From: Streptomyces liliifuscus
GTDB taxonomy: Bacteria > Actinomycetota > Actinomycetes > Streptomycetales > Streptomycetaceae
Assembly: GCF_016598615.1 (NCBI RefSeq)
Contig: NZ_CP066831.1
Location: forward strand, 6,696,001-6,760,000
Direction: 5' to 3'
Length of the DNA: 64,000 nucleotides
Part shown: positions 8,359-17,401 of the stretch, in pieces
Layout of the letters: every line of letters begins with the position of its first letter
How positions within the stretch are numbered: position 1 is the stretch's first letter
Made by a program: the position numbers and the translations under genes
The notes under the pieces: generated by a model
The model's database searches: none
What the model saw: only the letters and a program-made list of their open reading frames with translations
Told to the model about the DNA's origin: nothing

Positions 8359-9837
8359 GTGAAGACGGTTGGTGGGGTGCCCGGGGTGGGGCAGGGGTCG
8401 AGGCCCGGCGGGCGGTTGACGCGGCGGCAGGAGGTGGGGGCGCTCGTCGCCGACGCGGCGGACAGCCCGCTCAGGCGGACCATGGGGCTCGGGCAGCTGA
8501 CGCTGCTCAGCATCGGTGCCACGCTCGGCACCGGCATCTTCGTCGTCCTCGGGGAGGCGGTGCCGGAGGCCGGTCCCGCCATCGTCGTCTCGTTCCTCGT
8601 CGCCGGGACGACCGCGCTGTTCTCGGCGCTGTCCTACGCCGAGCTGGCCGGCATGATCCCGGGCTCCGGATCCTCGTACAGCTACACCTACGCGACGCTC
8701 GGCGAACTCGTCGCCTGGGTCTGCGGCTGGTGTCTGATCCTGGAGTACGGGGTGTCGGTGGCCGCGGTCGCCGTCGGCTGGGGCCAGTACGTCAACGAGC
8801 TGCTCGACCTCACCGTCGGCGTCACGCTCCCCGACTCGCTCAGCGCCCCGCCGGGCGACGGTGGCCTGCTGAACATCCCGGCCGCCTTCATCGTCGTACT
8901 CTCCATGGTCGTGCTCCTGCGCGGCGCCCGTGAGAGCGCCGTCGTCAACACGGTCATGGTCGCCGTGAAGGTCGTCGCGCTCCTGATGTTCTGCGCGGTC
9001 GCCTTCACCGCCTTCCGCGCCGGGAACTTCACCCCGCTGTTCCCGCTGGGCGCGGCCGGGATGAGCGCGGGCGCCGCCTCGCTGTTCTTCTCGTACATCG
9101 GGTTCGACGCCGCGTCGACCGCCGGTGAGGAGGCGAAGAACCCGCAGCGGGACCTGCCGCGGGCGATCATCCTCTCCCTGCTCGTCGTCACCGCCCTGTA
9201 CGTCCTCGTCGCGGTCGCCGCGCTCGGCGCGATGCCGTGGCAGAAGTTCGAGGGCACGGAGGCGACGCTCAGCCAGGTGCTCGTGCAGTCCGTGGGCGGG
9301 GGCAGCCTGTGGCCGATCCTGCTCTCGATCGGCGCGGTCGTCGCGACGACGAGTGTCGTGCTCACCGTCCAGTACGGGCAGATCCGCATCCTCTTCGCGA
9401 TGTCCCGCGACGGGCTCGTACCGCCGCTGTTCGCCAAGGTCCACCCGAGGACCGGTGTCCCGCGCGCCAACACGGTCATCGTCTCCTCCTTCATCGCGGT
9501 GCTGGCGGCCCTCGTCCCGCTGGGCGCCCTGGCCGACGCCACGAGCATCGGCACGCTCTTCGCGTTCATGCTGGTCAACCTGGCCGTGGTCCTGCTGCGC
9601 CGCCGCAGCCCGGAGACGCCGCGTTCCTTCCGTGTCCCGTTCTCGCCGGTCACCCCGCTGCTGGGCGTGGGCTTCTGCGTCTACATGCTGTTCAGCCTCG
9701 GGCCGGACACCTGGATCGCGTTCGGCGGCTGGATGGCCGTCGGGCTGCTGGTGTACTGGACATACGGGATACGGCACTCGAAGCTCAACCGGTCGCAGCC
9801 GCAGCCGCAGTCTCAGCCGCAGGGGAGCGGCAGTTGA
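8359..9837 (+). CDS. APC-superfamily amino acid permease
   Basis: 492-residue inner membrane transporter with about 12 helices. The first contains G-A-T-L-G-T-G-I-F-V, the APC substrate-binding unwound helix, and F-S-Y-I-G-F-D-A-A-S-T-A-G-E-E is the family signature of cationic/neutral amino acid permeases. The C-terminus is a short polar Q/P-rich tail. GTG 8359 is chosen for GGAGGGAG five to six bases upstream; GTG 8344 is possible. The stop overlaps the start of the M20 peptidase gene, so uptake and desuccinylation are probably co-expressed. Confidence 0.85.
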   Translation: MKTVGGVPGVGQGSRPGGRLTRRQEVGALVADAADSPLRRTMGLGQLTLLSIGATLGTGIFVVLGEAVPEAGPAIVVSFLVAGTTALFSALSYAELAGMIPGSGSSYSYTYATLGELVAWVCGWCLILEYGVSVAAVAVGWGQYVNELLDLTVGVTLPDSLSAPPGDGGLLNIPAAFIVVLSMVVLLRGARESAVVNTVMVAVKVVALLMFCAVAFTAFRAGNFTPLFPLGAAGMSAGAASLFFSYIGFDAASTAGEEAKNPQRDLPRAIILSLLVVTALYVLVAVAALGAMPWQKFEGTEATLSQVLVQSVGGGSLWPILLSIGAVVATTSVVLTVQYGQIRILFAMSRDGLVPPLFAKVHPRTGVPRANTVIVSSFIAVLAALVPLGALADATSIGTLFAFMLVNLAVVLLRRRSPETPRSFRVPFSPVTPLLGVGFCVYMLFSLGPDTWIAFGGWMAVGLLVYWTYGIRHSKLNRSQPQPQSQPQGSGS

Positions 9838-10922
9838 ATCCCCTCGGCCCCCCGGCCCCTCTCGACCCGCTCGCCACCGACGTCGTCGGCCTCACCCGCG
9901 CGCTCGTCGACATCCCCTCCGAGAGCGGTGCGGAGGAGGCCCTCGCCGACCTCGTCGAGGCCGCCCTGCGCCCGCTCGACCACCTCGTCGTGGAGCGGGT
10001 CGGGAACTCGGTCGTGGCCCGTACGGACCTCGGCCGCGACGAGCGGGTGATCATCGCCGGGCACCTCGACACCGTGCCCGCCGCGGACAACCTGCCCGCG
10101 CGCCTGGAGGCCGACCGGCTGTACGGGCTCGGCGCCTGTGACATGAAGGGCGGGGTCGCCGTCGCCCTGCGCCTGGCCGCCACCGTCACGGCACCCGTGC
10201 GTGACGTCACGTACGTCTTCTACGAGTGCGAGGAGGTCGAGGGCGACCGCAACGGGCTCCACACGATCGCCGGTCGCCGGCCGGAGCTGCTCGCGGCCGA
10301 CCTCGCCATCCTCATGGAGCCGTCCGACGCGGGCGTCGAGGCGGGCTGCCAGGGTGTGCTGACGGCCGACATCACCGTCCGCGGGGAGCGGGCGCACACG
10401 GCTCGCGCGTGGCGGGGGGTGAACGCCGCCCACCGGGCCGCGCCCGTCCTCCAGCGGCTCGCCGACCACACGCCCGAGCGGGTCGTGATCGACGGCCTGG
10501 AGTACCGGGAGGGGCTCAACGCCGTCGCCGTACGCGCCGGGGTCGCCGGGAACGTCGTCCCCGACACGTGTGTGATCACCGTCAACGCCCGTTTCGCGCC
10601 CAGCCGTTCGGCCCAGGAGGCGGAGGCGTACGTGCGTGGGCTCTTCCCCGAGCGGGAGTACGAGGTCGACGTCACCGAGGTCGTGCCGGGTGCCCTGCCG
10701 GGGCTCGGCCGGCAGGCGGTCGCCTCGCTGGTCGGCGTGCTGGGGGCCGAGCCGCGCCCGAAACTGGGCTGGACGGACGTCGCCCGGTTCGCCTCGCTCG
10801 GCACGCCCGCGCTCAACTACGGCCCCGGGGACCCGGTGTTGGCACACACGGCGGGGGAGTACGTACCGCTCGCTCAACTGCGGGAGTGCGAGGCGCGGCT
10901 CAGGAACTGGCTGACGCCCTGA
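9834..10922 (+). CDS. dapE: M20 metallopeptidase, N-succinyl-amino acid / succinyl-diaminopimelate desuccinylase
   Basis: 362-residue cytoplasmic di-zinc amidohydrolase resembling the Gram-positive DapE group. Metal and catalytic residues visible are H77-x-D79, D103 in C-D-M-K-G-G, the E133-E134 pair and a late H in A-H-T-A-G-E. TTG 9834 overlaps the permease stop (TTGA), with AGGGGAGCGG just upstream. Besides lysine/peptidoglycan synthesis, M20 desuccinylases act in the conversion of D- to L-amino acids via N-succinyl derivatives. The racemase and N-acyltransferase genes 2-3 kb away make that role likely here. The exact substrate is uncertain. Confidence 0.75.
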   Translation: MNPLGPPAPLDPLATDVVGLTRALVDIPSESGAEEALADLVEAALRPLDHLVVERVGNSVVARTDLGRDERVIIAGHLDTVPAADNLPARLEADRLYGLGACDMKGGVAVALRLAATVTAPVRDVTYVFYECEEVEGDRNGLHTIAGRRPELLAADLAILMEPSDAGVEAGCQGVLTADITVRGERAHTARAWRGVNAAHRAAPVLQRLADHTPERVVIDGLEYREGLNAVAVRAGVAGNVVPDTCVITVNARFAPSRSAQEAEAYVRGLFPEREYEVDVTEVVPGALPGLGRQAVASLVGVLGAEPRPKLGWTDVARFASLGTPALNYGPGDPVLAHTAGEYVPLAQLRECEARLRNWLTP

Positions 10923-10963
10923 AGCCCCGCCGCGGGATCACGTCCGGAGACTCCGGCCCGGTG

Positions 10964-12514
10964 TCACGCCCTGAGCCCGGCCAGGGTTCTCAACTGCAGC
11001 CACAGCACCAGCCGTTCGTCGGGGTCGTCGAGGTCGATGCCGACGTGCTGCTGGGCCTGCCGCAGCCGGTAGCGGCAGGTGTTGGGGTGGACGGCGAGCA
11101 GTTTCGCCGCACCTGCCATGTCGCAGCCGGCGTCGAACCAGCAGACGAGCGTACGGGCGTAGTCGGTGCCGTGCTCGGTGTCGTACGCGAGGACGCGCCG
11201 CCACGAACCCGCCGACAACTCCCGCCGCTCGCCGAGGAGTTCGGTGAGCCGCAGCAGGGTGACCCGCGGGCGCACCTCGTCGACCGCCGCGACCGGGAGC
11301 TCGGGGCCGAGCACGCGCAGCACCAGGTCCGCGTCGTCCCGGGACGCCGTGACGTCCGCGAGCCCCGGCACGACCTCGCCGAGCCCGGCCCGCACCGGAA
11401 CCCGCAGCGCCTGCCCGGCCCGCGCCACGATGTCCTCGGCCAGCCGCCGATGGCGGGCCCCGCCCCGCTCGCCCACGGCGGGCAGCAGCGCGTACACGAC
11501 CCCGTCCATCAGCACGCACACGTGCCGCCCGTACCTCACCTCGCACTGCAGCCGTACGAGGTCCAGGAGCCGCAGTGAGGTCTGCTCGCTGTCGTGCGCC
11601 GGAGTTCCGGAGCCCAGCACGAACGCCGCGACACGCACCGGGCCCTCGCCGAGTCCCAGGCGGTGGGCGGCGGTCGCGGTCTCCGCCGTACCGTCGAGCA
11701 GCCGTCGCAGCGACTCCCCGTCCTGATGGCGGGCCAGTTCCTGGGCGGCCCGCGCCCGCAACAGCAGCAGCGCCGCCGTGGACGCGCCCTGCGCGAGCGC
11801 CTGCTCGGCGTCCTCCGCCAGCGAACCGTCGTCCACCACCCACAGCGAGCCGAGCGTCTCGCCCCCGGCGCGCACGGCGACCGCGAGGCGGGGCAGGTTC
11901 CCCTCGCCGAGGGCGGGCAGCCGCACCACGCCCCGCGCCGCGAACAGCACCCGGTACTGCTCCGAGTTCGCGGGGCTGCCCGGCACCTGGAGGCCCAGGA
12001 TGCCCTGGCGGCGGTCCTCGTCGACCGCCTGGCCCGGGATGGTCGAGTACGCGAGGATCCGCTGGCGCGGGTCCTCGACGGCGGTGGCGCCGCCGACGGC
12101 CGTGGCGACGGCGTCCGCGAGCGCGAAGAGGTCCCCGAGGCCGTTCCCGGCGGGGGAGGGGCCGGCGCCGATCGCCGACGCCAGCAGCAGATGGGCGTGG
12201 TGCCAGGCCGCGTCTTCGTCGACGGAGAGCAGGGCCACGCCCGCGGCCTCCGCCTCGGCGACGGGACCGCCCGGGCCGCGTACGACGAGCCCGGTCATCC
12301 CCGCCTTCGCCGCCGCCCGGGCCAGCGGTCCGGCCGCCGCGGCCCGCACGCCGACCGCGAGCAGCAGCGCCCCGGGCACGCTCGGCAGCGGCGCGTGGGC
12401 GTCGTACAGCAGTGCCTCGGTGACGGGTGCGGTCAGTCCGGCGGGTGCGGTGTGCAGGCGTACGGAGGGGCCGCCGATGACGTCCAGCAGGTCGCCGAGG
12501 GTGCAGGCGTCCAT
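10964..12514 (-). CDS. PucR-family transcriptional regulator
   Basis: 516-residue regulator with an N-terminal purine-catabolism-like domain (starts MDACTLGDLLDVIGG), a central GGDEF-like/CdaR region and a C-terminal PucR helix-turn-helix (A-K-L-L-A-V-H-P-N-T-C-R-Y-R-L). The start at 12514 has AGGA seven bases upstream; a longer frame exists but has no ribosome binding site. It is divergent from the GNAT-racemase pair and convergent with the desuccinylase gene, a position typical of a local regulator. PucR proteins usually respond to nitrogenous catabolites. Confidence 0.85.
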   Translation of the reverse strand: MDACTLGDLLDVIGGPSVRLHTAPAGLTAPVTEALLYDAHAPLPSVPGALLLAVGVRAAAAGPLARAAAKAGMTGLVVRGPGGPVAEAEAAGVALLSVDEDAAWHHAHLLLASAIGAGPSPAGNGLGDLFALADAVATAVGGATAVEDPRQRILAYSTIPGQAVDEDRRQGILGLQVPGSPANSEQYRVLFAARGVVRLPALGEGNLPRLAVAVRAGGETLGSLWVVDDGSLAEDAEQALAQGASTAALLLLRARAAQELARHQDGESLRRLLDGTAETATAAHRLGLGEGPVRVAAFVLGSGTPAHDSEQTSLRLLDLVRLQCEVRYGRHVCVLMDGVVYALLPAVGERGGARHRRLAEDIVARAGQALRVPVRAGLGEVVPGLADVTASRDDADLVLRVLGPELPVAAVDEVRPRVTLLRLTELLGERRELSAGSWRRVLAYDTEHGTDYARTLVCWFDAGCDMAGAAKLLAVHPNTCRYRLRQAQQHVGIDLDDPDERLVLWLQLRTLAGLRA

Positions 12515-12614
12515 CGGGAGTCCTTCCGTCGTGGCCCGGCCGGTCCGCGGGCCTGCGGTGCCTGTGGTCGGCCCGCGGTGGGCTTGGCCGATCTCATCAG
12601 GAACGTACGCGGGT

Positions 12615-12632
12615 GTTGTCCGCTTGCACAAC
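12615..12632. promoter_or_regulatory. candidate operator in the pucR-GNAT divergent promoter
   Basis: Perfect GTTGT (12615-12619) - N8 - ACAAC (12628-12632), placed 100 bp from the regulator start and 35 bp from the GNAT start. It may be the PucR-type binding site; this is inferred from position and symmetry only. Confidence 0.4.
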
Positions 12633-12666
12633 GTGGGCGCCGCGATGGGCTCCGAGACTCGTTCCC

Positions 12667-13494
12667 ATGACAGAGGTCAGCATCCGTACGGTCCACGACG
12701 TCACCGGTCTCGCCGCCGTGACCGACTTCTTCAGCGACGTCTGGCAGACCCCGCGCAGCACCCCGCCGTACCCGGCCGAGGTGCTGCACAGCCTTGTCCA
12801 CGCGGGCGGCGCGGTGCACGCCGCGTACGACGGGAGCCGGCTGGCCGGAGCCTCCGTCGCCGTGTTCGGGCCGCCCGGGCGGCGGGACACGTACTCCCTC
12901 GTCGCCGCCGCCGACCCCGGGATCGGGCACGCGGTGAAACAGGCCCAGCGGGCCTGGGCCCTGGAGCGCGGCGCGCGCACCATGCGCTGGACCTTCGACC
13001 CGCTCGTCGGCCGCAACGCCCGCTTCAACCTGGTCAAGCTGGGCGCGGTCGGCACGGAGTACCTGGTCGACTTCTACGGACCGATGGCCGACGGCGTGAA
13101 CGACGGCGACGAGAGCGACCGGCTGACCGTGACGTGGGACCTGGCTGCTCCCCGCCCCACCGCGCGGGAGGATGACCGCGCCGTCCCGCCGGAGGAGGAC
13201 CGGGCCACCGCCCCCGCCACCCATCGCGCCCCCGACGGGGATCCCCTCGCCCGGCGCGACCTGGCCGACCGCCGCGTCTGGTGCCGCGTGCCCGAGGACG
13301 TCGTCAAGCTCCGCGCCGCCGACCCCGTGCTCGCCCTGCGCTGGCGCCACGCAGTCCGCGAGGTCTTCACGGAGGCCTTCGCCGAGGGCTACACGGCCAC
13401 GGCGATGTCCCGCGACGGCTGGTACACGCTGACCCGCGCCGCCGAAGAGGCCGCAGTCGAGGAACTCCCCGCCGAGGAAGGCACCCCCGCATGA
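12667..13494 (+). CDS. GNAT N-acyltransferase (chorismate-synthase-like group, probable D-amino acid N-succinyltransferase)
   Basis: 275-residue cytoplasmic protein of the GNAT group long labelled similar to chorismate synthase (COG3375). Group signatures are M-R-W-T-F-D-P-L, N-A-R-F-N-L-x-K-L-G and Y-G-x-M-x-D-x-x-N-x-G-x-x-S-D-R-L. In Geobacillus a homologue next to an N-succinylamino acid racemase was shown to succinylate D-amino acids. Here the stop overlaps the racemase start by four bases (ATGA), so the two are coupled. ATG 12667 is the first start that leaves room for a promoter. Confidence 0.8.
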   Translation: MTEVSIRTVHDVTGLAAVTDFFSDVWQTPRSTPPYPAEVLHSLVHAGGAVHAAYDGSRLAGASVAVFGPPGRRDTYSLVAAADPGIGHAVKQAQRAWALERGARTMRWTFDPLVGRNARFNLVKLGAVGTEYLVDFYGPMADGVNDGDESDRLTVTWDLAAPRPTAREDDRAVPPEEDRATAPATHRAPDGDPLARRDLADRRVWCRVPEDVVKLRAADPVLALRWRHAVREVFTEAFAEGYTATAMSRDGWYTLTRAAEEAAVEELPAEEGTPA

Positions 13495-14600
13495 AACTGG
13501 AACGCGTGGAGATCGTCCACATCGCGCTGCCCCTCGTCACCCCGTTCCGCACGTCCTTCGGGACCATGACGACGAAGGACACCTTTCTCCTCCACGTCGT
13601 CACGGACGCGGCCGAGGGCTGGTCGGAGTTCGCCGCCGACCCCGAGCCGCTCTACTGCTCGGAGTTCGTGGCCGGCGCCGAGATCGTGCTCCGCGACTTC
13701 CTGCTGCCGCGCGTCGCCGCCCTCCCGGAGCTCACCACCGCGGCGCTCGCCCCCGCGCTGGCGAAGATCAAGGGCCACGAGCTGGCGAAGGCGGCACTGG
13801 AGACGGCGGTCCTGGACGCCGAGCTGCGCGCGTACGGGATGCCGCTCGCGACCTACCTGGGTGCCGTGCGCGACCGGGTGCCGGCCGGTGTCTCGGTCGG
13901 CATCAAGGAGTCCCTCGGGGAGCTGCTGGACGACGTCGAGCGCTACCTCGACGAGGGCTACGTACGCATCAAGCTGAAGATCGAACCCGGCTGGGACCTG
14001 GCCCCCGTGCGCGCCGTGCGGGAGCGGTTCGGGGACCGGCTCCCCCTCCAGGTCGACGCCAACACGGCCTACACGCTCGCGGACGCCGAACACCTGGGCC
14101 GGCTCGACGAGTTCGGGCTCCTGCTCATCGAGGAGCCCCTGGAGGAGAACAACCTCCACGCCCACGCGCGGCTCCAGCGGCGCGTCGCGACCCCCGTCTG
14201 CCTCGACGAGTCCCTGCACAGTGCCCGCGACACCGCGTCCGCGATCGCGATGGACGCGTGCCGGGTCGTCAACGTGAAGCCCGCCCGGGTCGGCGGCTAC
14301 CTGGAGGCCCGCCGTGTCCACGACGTCGCGCACGCGCACGGCGTCCCGGTCTGGTGCGGCGGCATGCTGGAGACGGGAATCGGCCGGGCCCCGAACCTGG
14401 CGCTGGCCGCCCTCCCCGGCTTCACCCTCCCCGGGGACACCTCGGCGTCCGGCCGCTACTTCGCCGAGGACATCACCGAGCCGTTCGTGCTGGAGGACGG
14501 TCATCTGCGGGTGCCGCGGACGCCGGGCATCGGGACCGAGCCGCTGCCGGACGCCCTGCGGCGCTTCACCACGGCCCGCAGGGTGCTGCACAGCGGCTGA
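13491..14600 (+). CDS. menC: enolase-superfamily N-succinylamino acid racemase (OSBS/NSAR)
   Basis: 369-residue TIM-barrel enzyme of the muconate-lactonizing subgroup. Catalytic residues are K161-x-K163, D189, E214, D239 and K263; the last five match the numbering known for the Amycolatopsis N-acylamino acid racemase. Such proteins are usually labelled o-succinylbenzoate synthase (MenC), but Streptomyces makes menaquinone by the futalosine route and no men genes are present, so racemisation of N-succinyl amino acids is the more likely role. It is coupled to the GNAT gene, with the desuccinylase and permease just upstream across the regulator. Confidence 0.85.
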   Translation: MKLERVEIVHIALPLVTPFRTSFGTMTTKDTFLLHVVTDAAEGWSEFAADPEPLYCSEFVAGAEIVLRDFLLPRVAALPELTTAALAPALAKIKGHELAKAALETAVLDAELRAYGMPLATYLGAVRDRVPAGVSVGIKESLGELLDDVERYLDEGYVRIKLKIEPGWDLAPVRAVRERFGDRLPLQVDANTAYTLADAEHLGRLDEFGLLLIEEPLEENNLHAHARLQRRVATPVCLDESLHSARDTASAIAMDACRVVNVKPARVGGYLEARRVHDVAHAHGVPVWCGGMLETGIGRAPNLALAALPGFTLPGDTSASGRYFAEDITEPFVLEDGHLRVPRTPGIGTEPLPDALRRFTTARRVLHSG

Positions 14601-14735
14601 CCGGGCCCGGGCCCGGGCCCTGGCGCCGACCCGCCCCGGCACCGCCCCGGCACCGACCGGCCTGCACTGTCGCCCGCCGGGCCCCGGCGCAGACCGGGCC
14701 CCGGCCGGAAATCGTCCTCGCGTTAGATTGATCCC

Positions 14736-15527
14736 GTGCTCTCTCGCCTCACGCGCCCCCAGGCCGTCGCCGTCTGCGCCCTTCCCGTCGTGGCCCTGCT
14801 CGCCACGGCGGTGTTCGCGCCGCTGCCCTTCTCGGTGGCGCAGCCCGGGATGACGGCGAACGTCCTCGGCGACAACAAGGGCGAGTCGGTCATCACGATC
14901 ACCGGTGCGGACACCCACAAGACGCGTGGCCAGCTGCGGATGACGACCATCGAGGCGACGGGCCCCGACCAGGACGTGAGCCTGAGCGATGTGCTCGACG
15001 GCTGGTTCCGTACGGACCAGGCGGTGATGCCGCGCGACTCCGTGTACCCGAGCGGCGACACCGTGAAGGAGATCGAGGAGCACAACGCCGAGGAGATGAA
15101 GAAGTCCCAGGACACCGCCACCGAGGCGGCCCTGAACCACCTCGGCGAGCAGTCGGACGACATCAAGGTCACCCTGAGGCTCGCCGATGTCGGCGGGCCC
15201 AGCGCCGGGCTCCTCTTCTCCCTCGGCATCGTCGACAAGCTGGACGGCGACGGCAGCGGCGGCGACCTCACGGGCGGCCGCAACATCGCGGGCACCGGGA
15301 CGATCGACGCCGACGGAAAGGTCGGCCCGGTCGGCGGCGTCGCCCTCAAGACGCAGGCCGCCCGCCGCGACGGCGCCACCGTCTTCCTGGTCCCGAAGGC
15401 GGAGTGCTCGGACGCGAAGACGGACCTCCCGAAGGGGCTCCGCCTCATTCCGGTCACCACTCTGAAGGGCGCGATCACCGCCCTGGTGGCCCTGGAGAAG
15501 GACCAGGGCTCGGTACCGAGCTGCTAG
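14736..15527 (+). CDS. membrane-anchored/secreted Lon-type (S16) serine protease
   Basis: 263 residues: an N-terminal hydrophobic signal/anchor (about 8-35) and a C-terminal Lon protease domain with catalytic S156 in G-G-P-S-A-G and K205 in V-A-L-K-T-Q-A. It resembles YlbL-like proteins but has no obvious PDZ domain. The Ser-Lys dyad is complete. It lies alone between the racemase gene and the convergent osmoprotectant operon. The start at GTG 14736 is placed at the beginning of the hydrophobic segment. The substrate is unknown; an extracytoplasmic quality-control role is likely. Confidence 0.8.
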   Translation: MLSRLTRPQAVAVCALPVVALLATAVFAPLPFSVAQPGMTANVLGDNKGESVITITGADTHKTRGQLRMTTIEATGPDQDVSLSDVLDGWFRTDQAVMPRDSVYPSGDTVKEIEEHNAEEMKKSQDTATEAALNHLGEQSDDIKVTLRLADVGGPSAGLLFSLGIVDKLDGDGSGGDLTGGRNIAGTGTIDADGKVGPVGGVALKTQAARRDGATVFLVPKAECSDAKTDLPKGLRLIPVTTLKGAITALVALEKDQGSVPSC

Positions 15528-15560
15528 CGGAACCGGACCGCTCCCCGGGAGAGTCCCCGC

Positions 15561-16529
15561 TCAGCCCTCCTTCACGAACCCCTCGTCCTTCATCCAGTCC
15601 AGCGCGACCGCGTGCGGATCCTCCCCGTCCACGTCCACTCGTGCGTTCAACTCCTGTGCCACGTCGTTGTTCAGGCGTTTGGTGATCGGGTCGAGGACCT
15701 GCGCGATCGCCGGATACTTCTTCAGCGCCTTGGAGTTGATCTCCGGAGCCACGTTGTAGTTGGGGAAGAACTTCTTGTTGTCCGCCATCACGACCAGGTT
15801 CATCGACTTGATGCGCCCGTCGGTGGTGAACACCTCTCCGTAGGTGCAACTCCCCTTCGCCGCCTGGGTGTAGATGATCCCGGTGTCCATCTGCGTGACG
15901 TTCCCGGCGGGCAGCTTCATGCCGTACGCCTTCTCCATGCCCGGCAGCCCGTCGGCCCGGTTGGCGAACTCGCTCTCCACGCAGAGCGTGACCGCCTTCG
16001 GATCGGACTTCGACAGCGCGGCCACGTCGGAGAGGGTCTTCGTGCCGTACTTCTTGAAATTGGCCTGGTTCATGGCGAGGGCGTAGGTGTTGTTCAGCGC
16101 CGACGGAGGCAGCCAGGTCAGCCCGTTCTTCAGATCCGCCTCGCGGACGGCCTCCCACTGCTTGCGCGGATCGGTGATGGGACCGCTGTTGCCCTGGTAG
16201 GTGATCCAGGCGGTGCCCGTGTACTCGTACATGCCGTCCGCGTCCCCGCTCTTGACGGCCTCGCGGGCGCCGATGGAGCCCTGGATGCCCGTGCGGTCCA
16301 GCACCTTCGCACCGGCCGCCTCGAAGGCGATGCCCATGATCGCGCCGAGGATCAGCTGCTCGGTGAACTCCTTGGACGTCACGGTGAGATCGGCGCCCTT
16401 GAGCGGCTTCCCCTGCCCGATCGAGCCGGGCTCCACGTCGTCGACCATGGGCGAGCCGCTGGTCAGCCCGCACCCCGCCGAGGCCGCCAGCATCGCCCCG
16501 GCGGCCACCAGACCCGTACGCCGTCTCAT
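15561..16529 (-). CDS. glycine betaine/choline ABC transporter substrate-binding lipoprotein
   Basis: 322-residue OpuC/ProX-type lipoprotein. The signal peptide ends in a lipobox with C20 (A-S-A-G-C), followed by a type II periplasmic-binding fold with S-K-E-F-T-E-Q-L-I-L-G near the N-terminus. It should capture compatible solutes outside the membrane. Its ATG overlaps the upstream permease stop by four bases. It is the last gene of a four-gene leftward operon. Confidence 0.88.
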   Translation of the reverse strand: MRRRTGLVAAGAMLAASAGCGLTSGSPMVDDVEPGSIGQGKPLKGADLTVTSKEFTEQLILGAIMGIAFEAAGAKVLDRTGIQGSIGAREAVKSGDADGMYEYTGTAWITYQGNSGPITDPRKQWEAVREADLKNGLTWLPPSALNNTYALAMNQANFKKYGTKTLSDVAALSKSDPKAVTLCVESEFANRADGLPGMEKAYGMKLPAGNVTQMDTGIIYTQAAKGSCTYGEVFTTDGRIKSMNLVVMADNKKFFPNYNVAPEINSKALKKYPAIAQVLDPITKRLNNDVAQELNARVDVDGEDPHAVALDWMKDEGFVKEG

Positions 16530-17401
16530 GTCCCCGCCTCCAACCCGAGTGGGCTGAGCAGCAGTTCGGCCAGCGAGGCCAGCCAATCGACCAGCAGCGC
16601 GAGGGCCACGGTCAGGATCGAGCCGAGCACCAGCACCGGCATCCGCTGGTTGGTGATCCCGGTCGTGATCAGCACGCCGAGACCGCCGCCCCCGCCGAAG
16701 GTGGCAAGGGTCGCCGTGCCCACGTTCAGGACGAGAGCGGTACGGACACCGGCGAGGATCAGCGGTACGGCCAGGGGCAGTTCGACCCGGGCCAGTACGC
16801 CCATGGGCGACATGCCGATGCCCCGGGCGGCCTCCAAGAGCGTTGGGTCGTTCGCCTTGAGCCCGGCGATCGTGTTCGACAGGACCGGCAGGACGGCGTA
16901 CGCGATGATGCCGATCAGCGCCGCCTTCTGGCCGATGCCCAGCCAGATCACGAGCAGCGCCAGCAGACCGATGGCGGGGGTCGCCTGCCCCATGTTGGCG
17001 ACGGCCATCGCGGCCGGGGTCGCCCTGCGGAACGCCTTGCGGGTCAGCAGGATGCCCAGCGGGATCGCGATGATCAGCACGAAGAACGTGGAGATCACCG
17101 TCAGTTCGATCTGCTGCCGCAGTGCCTTCCACACCTGGCCGCCGGAGAGCGCGTTCTCCGAGAGCGGGTCCAGGTCCGCCTGCCGGAACCAGAGCCAGGT
17201 GGTGAGCAGCACCACGGTGAGCACGGCCGGCAGCAGGGTCAGCTTCTGCCAGGTCACCCGGGAGGCACGGGACTTGACGGCCGGGGGAGCCTTCGCCGCC
17301 TCGGACCCGGAGCCCGCCCCGGGATCCGCCCCGGAGTCCGTCCCGGCGCCCTCGTCGCCCGGGTCCGTCCCGGTGTCGTGGTCGGTCTCCGGGGCCCTCA
17401 C
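16526..17401 (-). CDS. osmoprotectant ABC transporter permease
   Basis: 291 residues: a charged, low-complexity N-terminal tail of about 45 residues rich in D, G, P and E, then about six helices with the binding-protein-dependent permease (EAA-like) loop E-A-A-R-G-I-G-M-S-P. The GTG at 17401 overlaps the stop of the ATPase gene and gives the product VRAPETDH (fMet). It pairs with the second permease in the operon to form the channel. Confidence 0.85.
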   Translation of the reverse strand: MRAPETDHDTGTDPGDEGAGTDSGADPGAGSGSEAAKAPPAVKSRASRVTWQKLTLLPAVLTVVLLTTWLWFRQADLDPLSENALSGGQVWKALRQQIELTVISTFFVLIIAIPLGILLTRKAFRRATPAAMAVANMGQATPAIGLLALLVIWLGIGQKAALIGIIAYAVLPVLSNTIAGLKANDPTLLEAARGIGMSPMGVLARVELPLAVPLILAGVRTALVLNVGTATLATFGGGGGLGVLITTGITNQRMPVLVLGSILTVALALLVDWLASLAELLLSPLGLEAGT

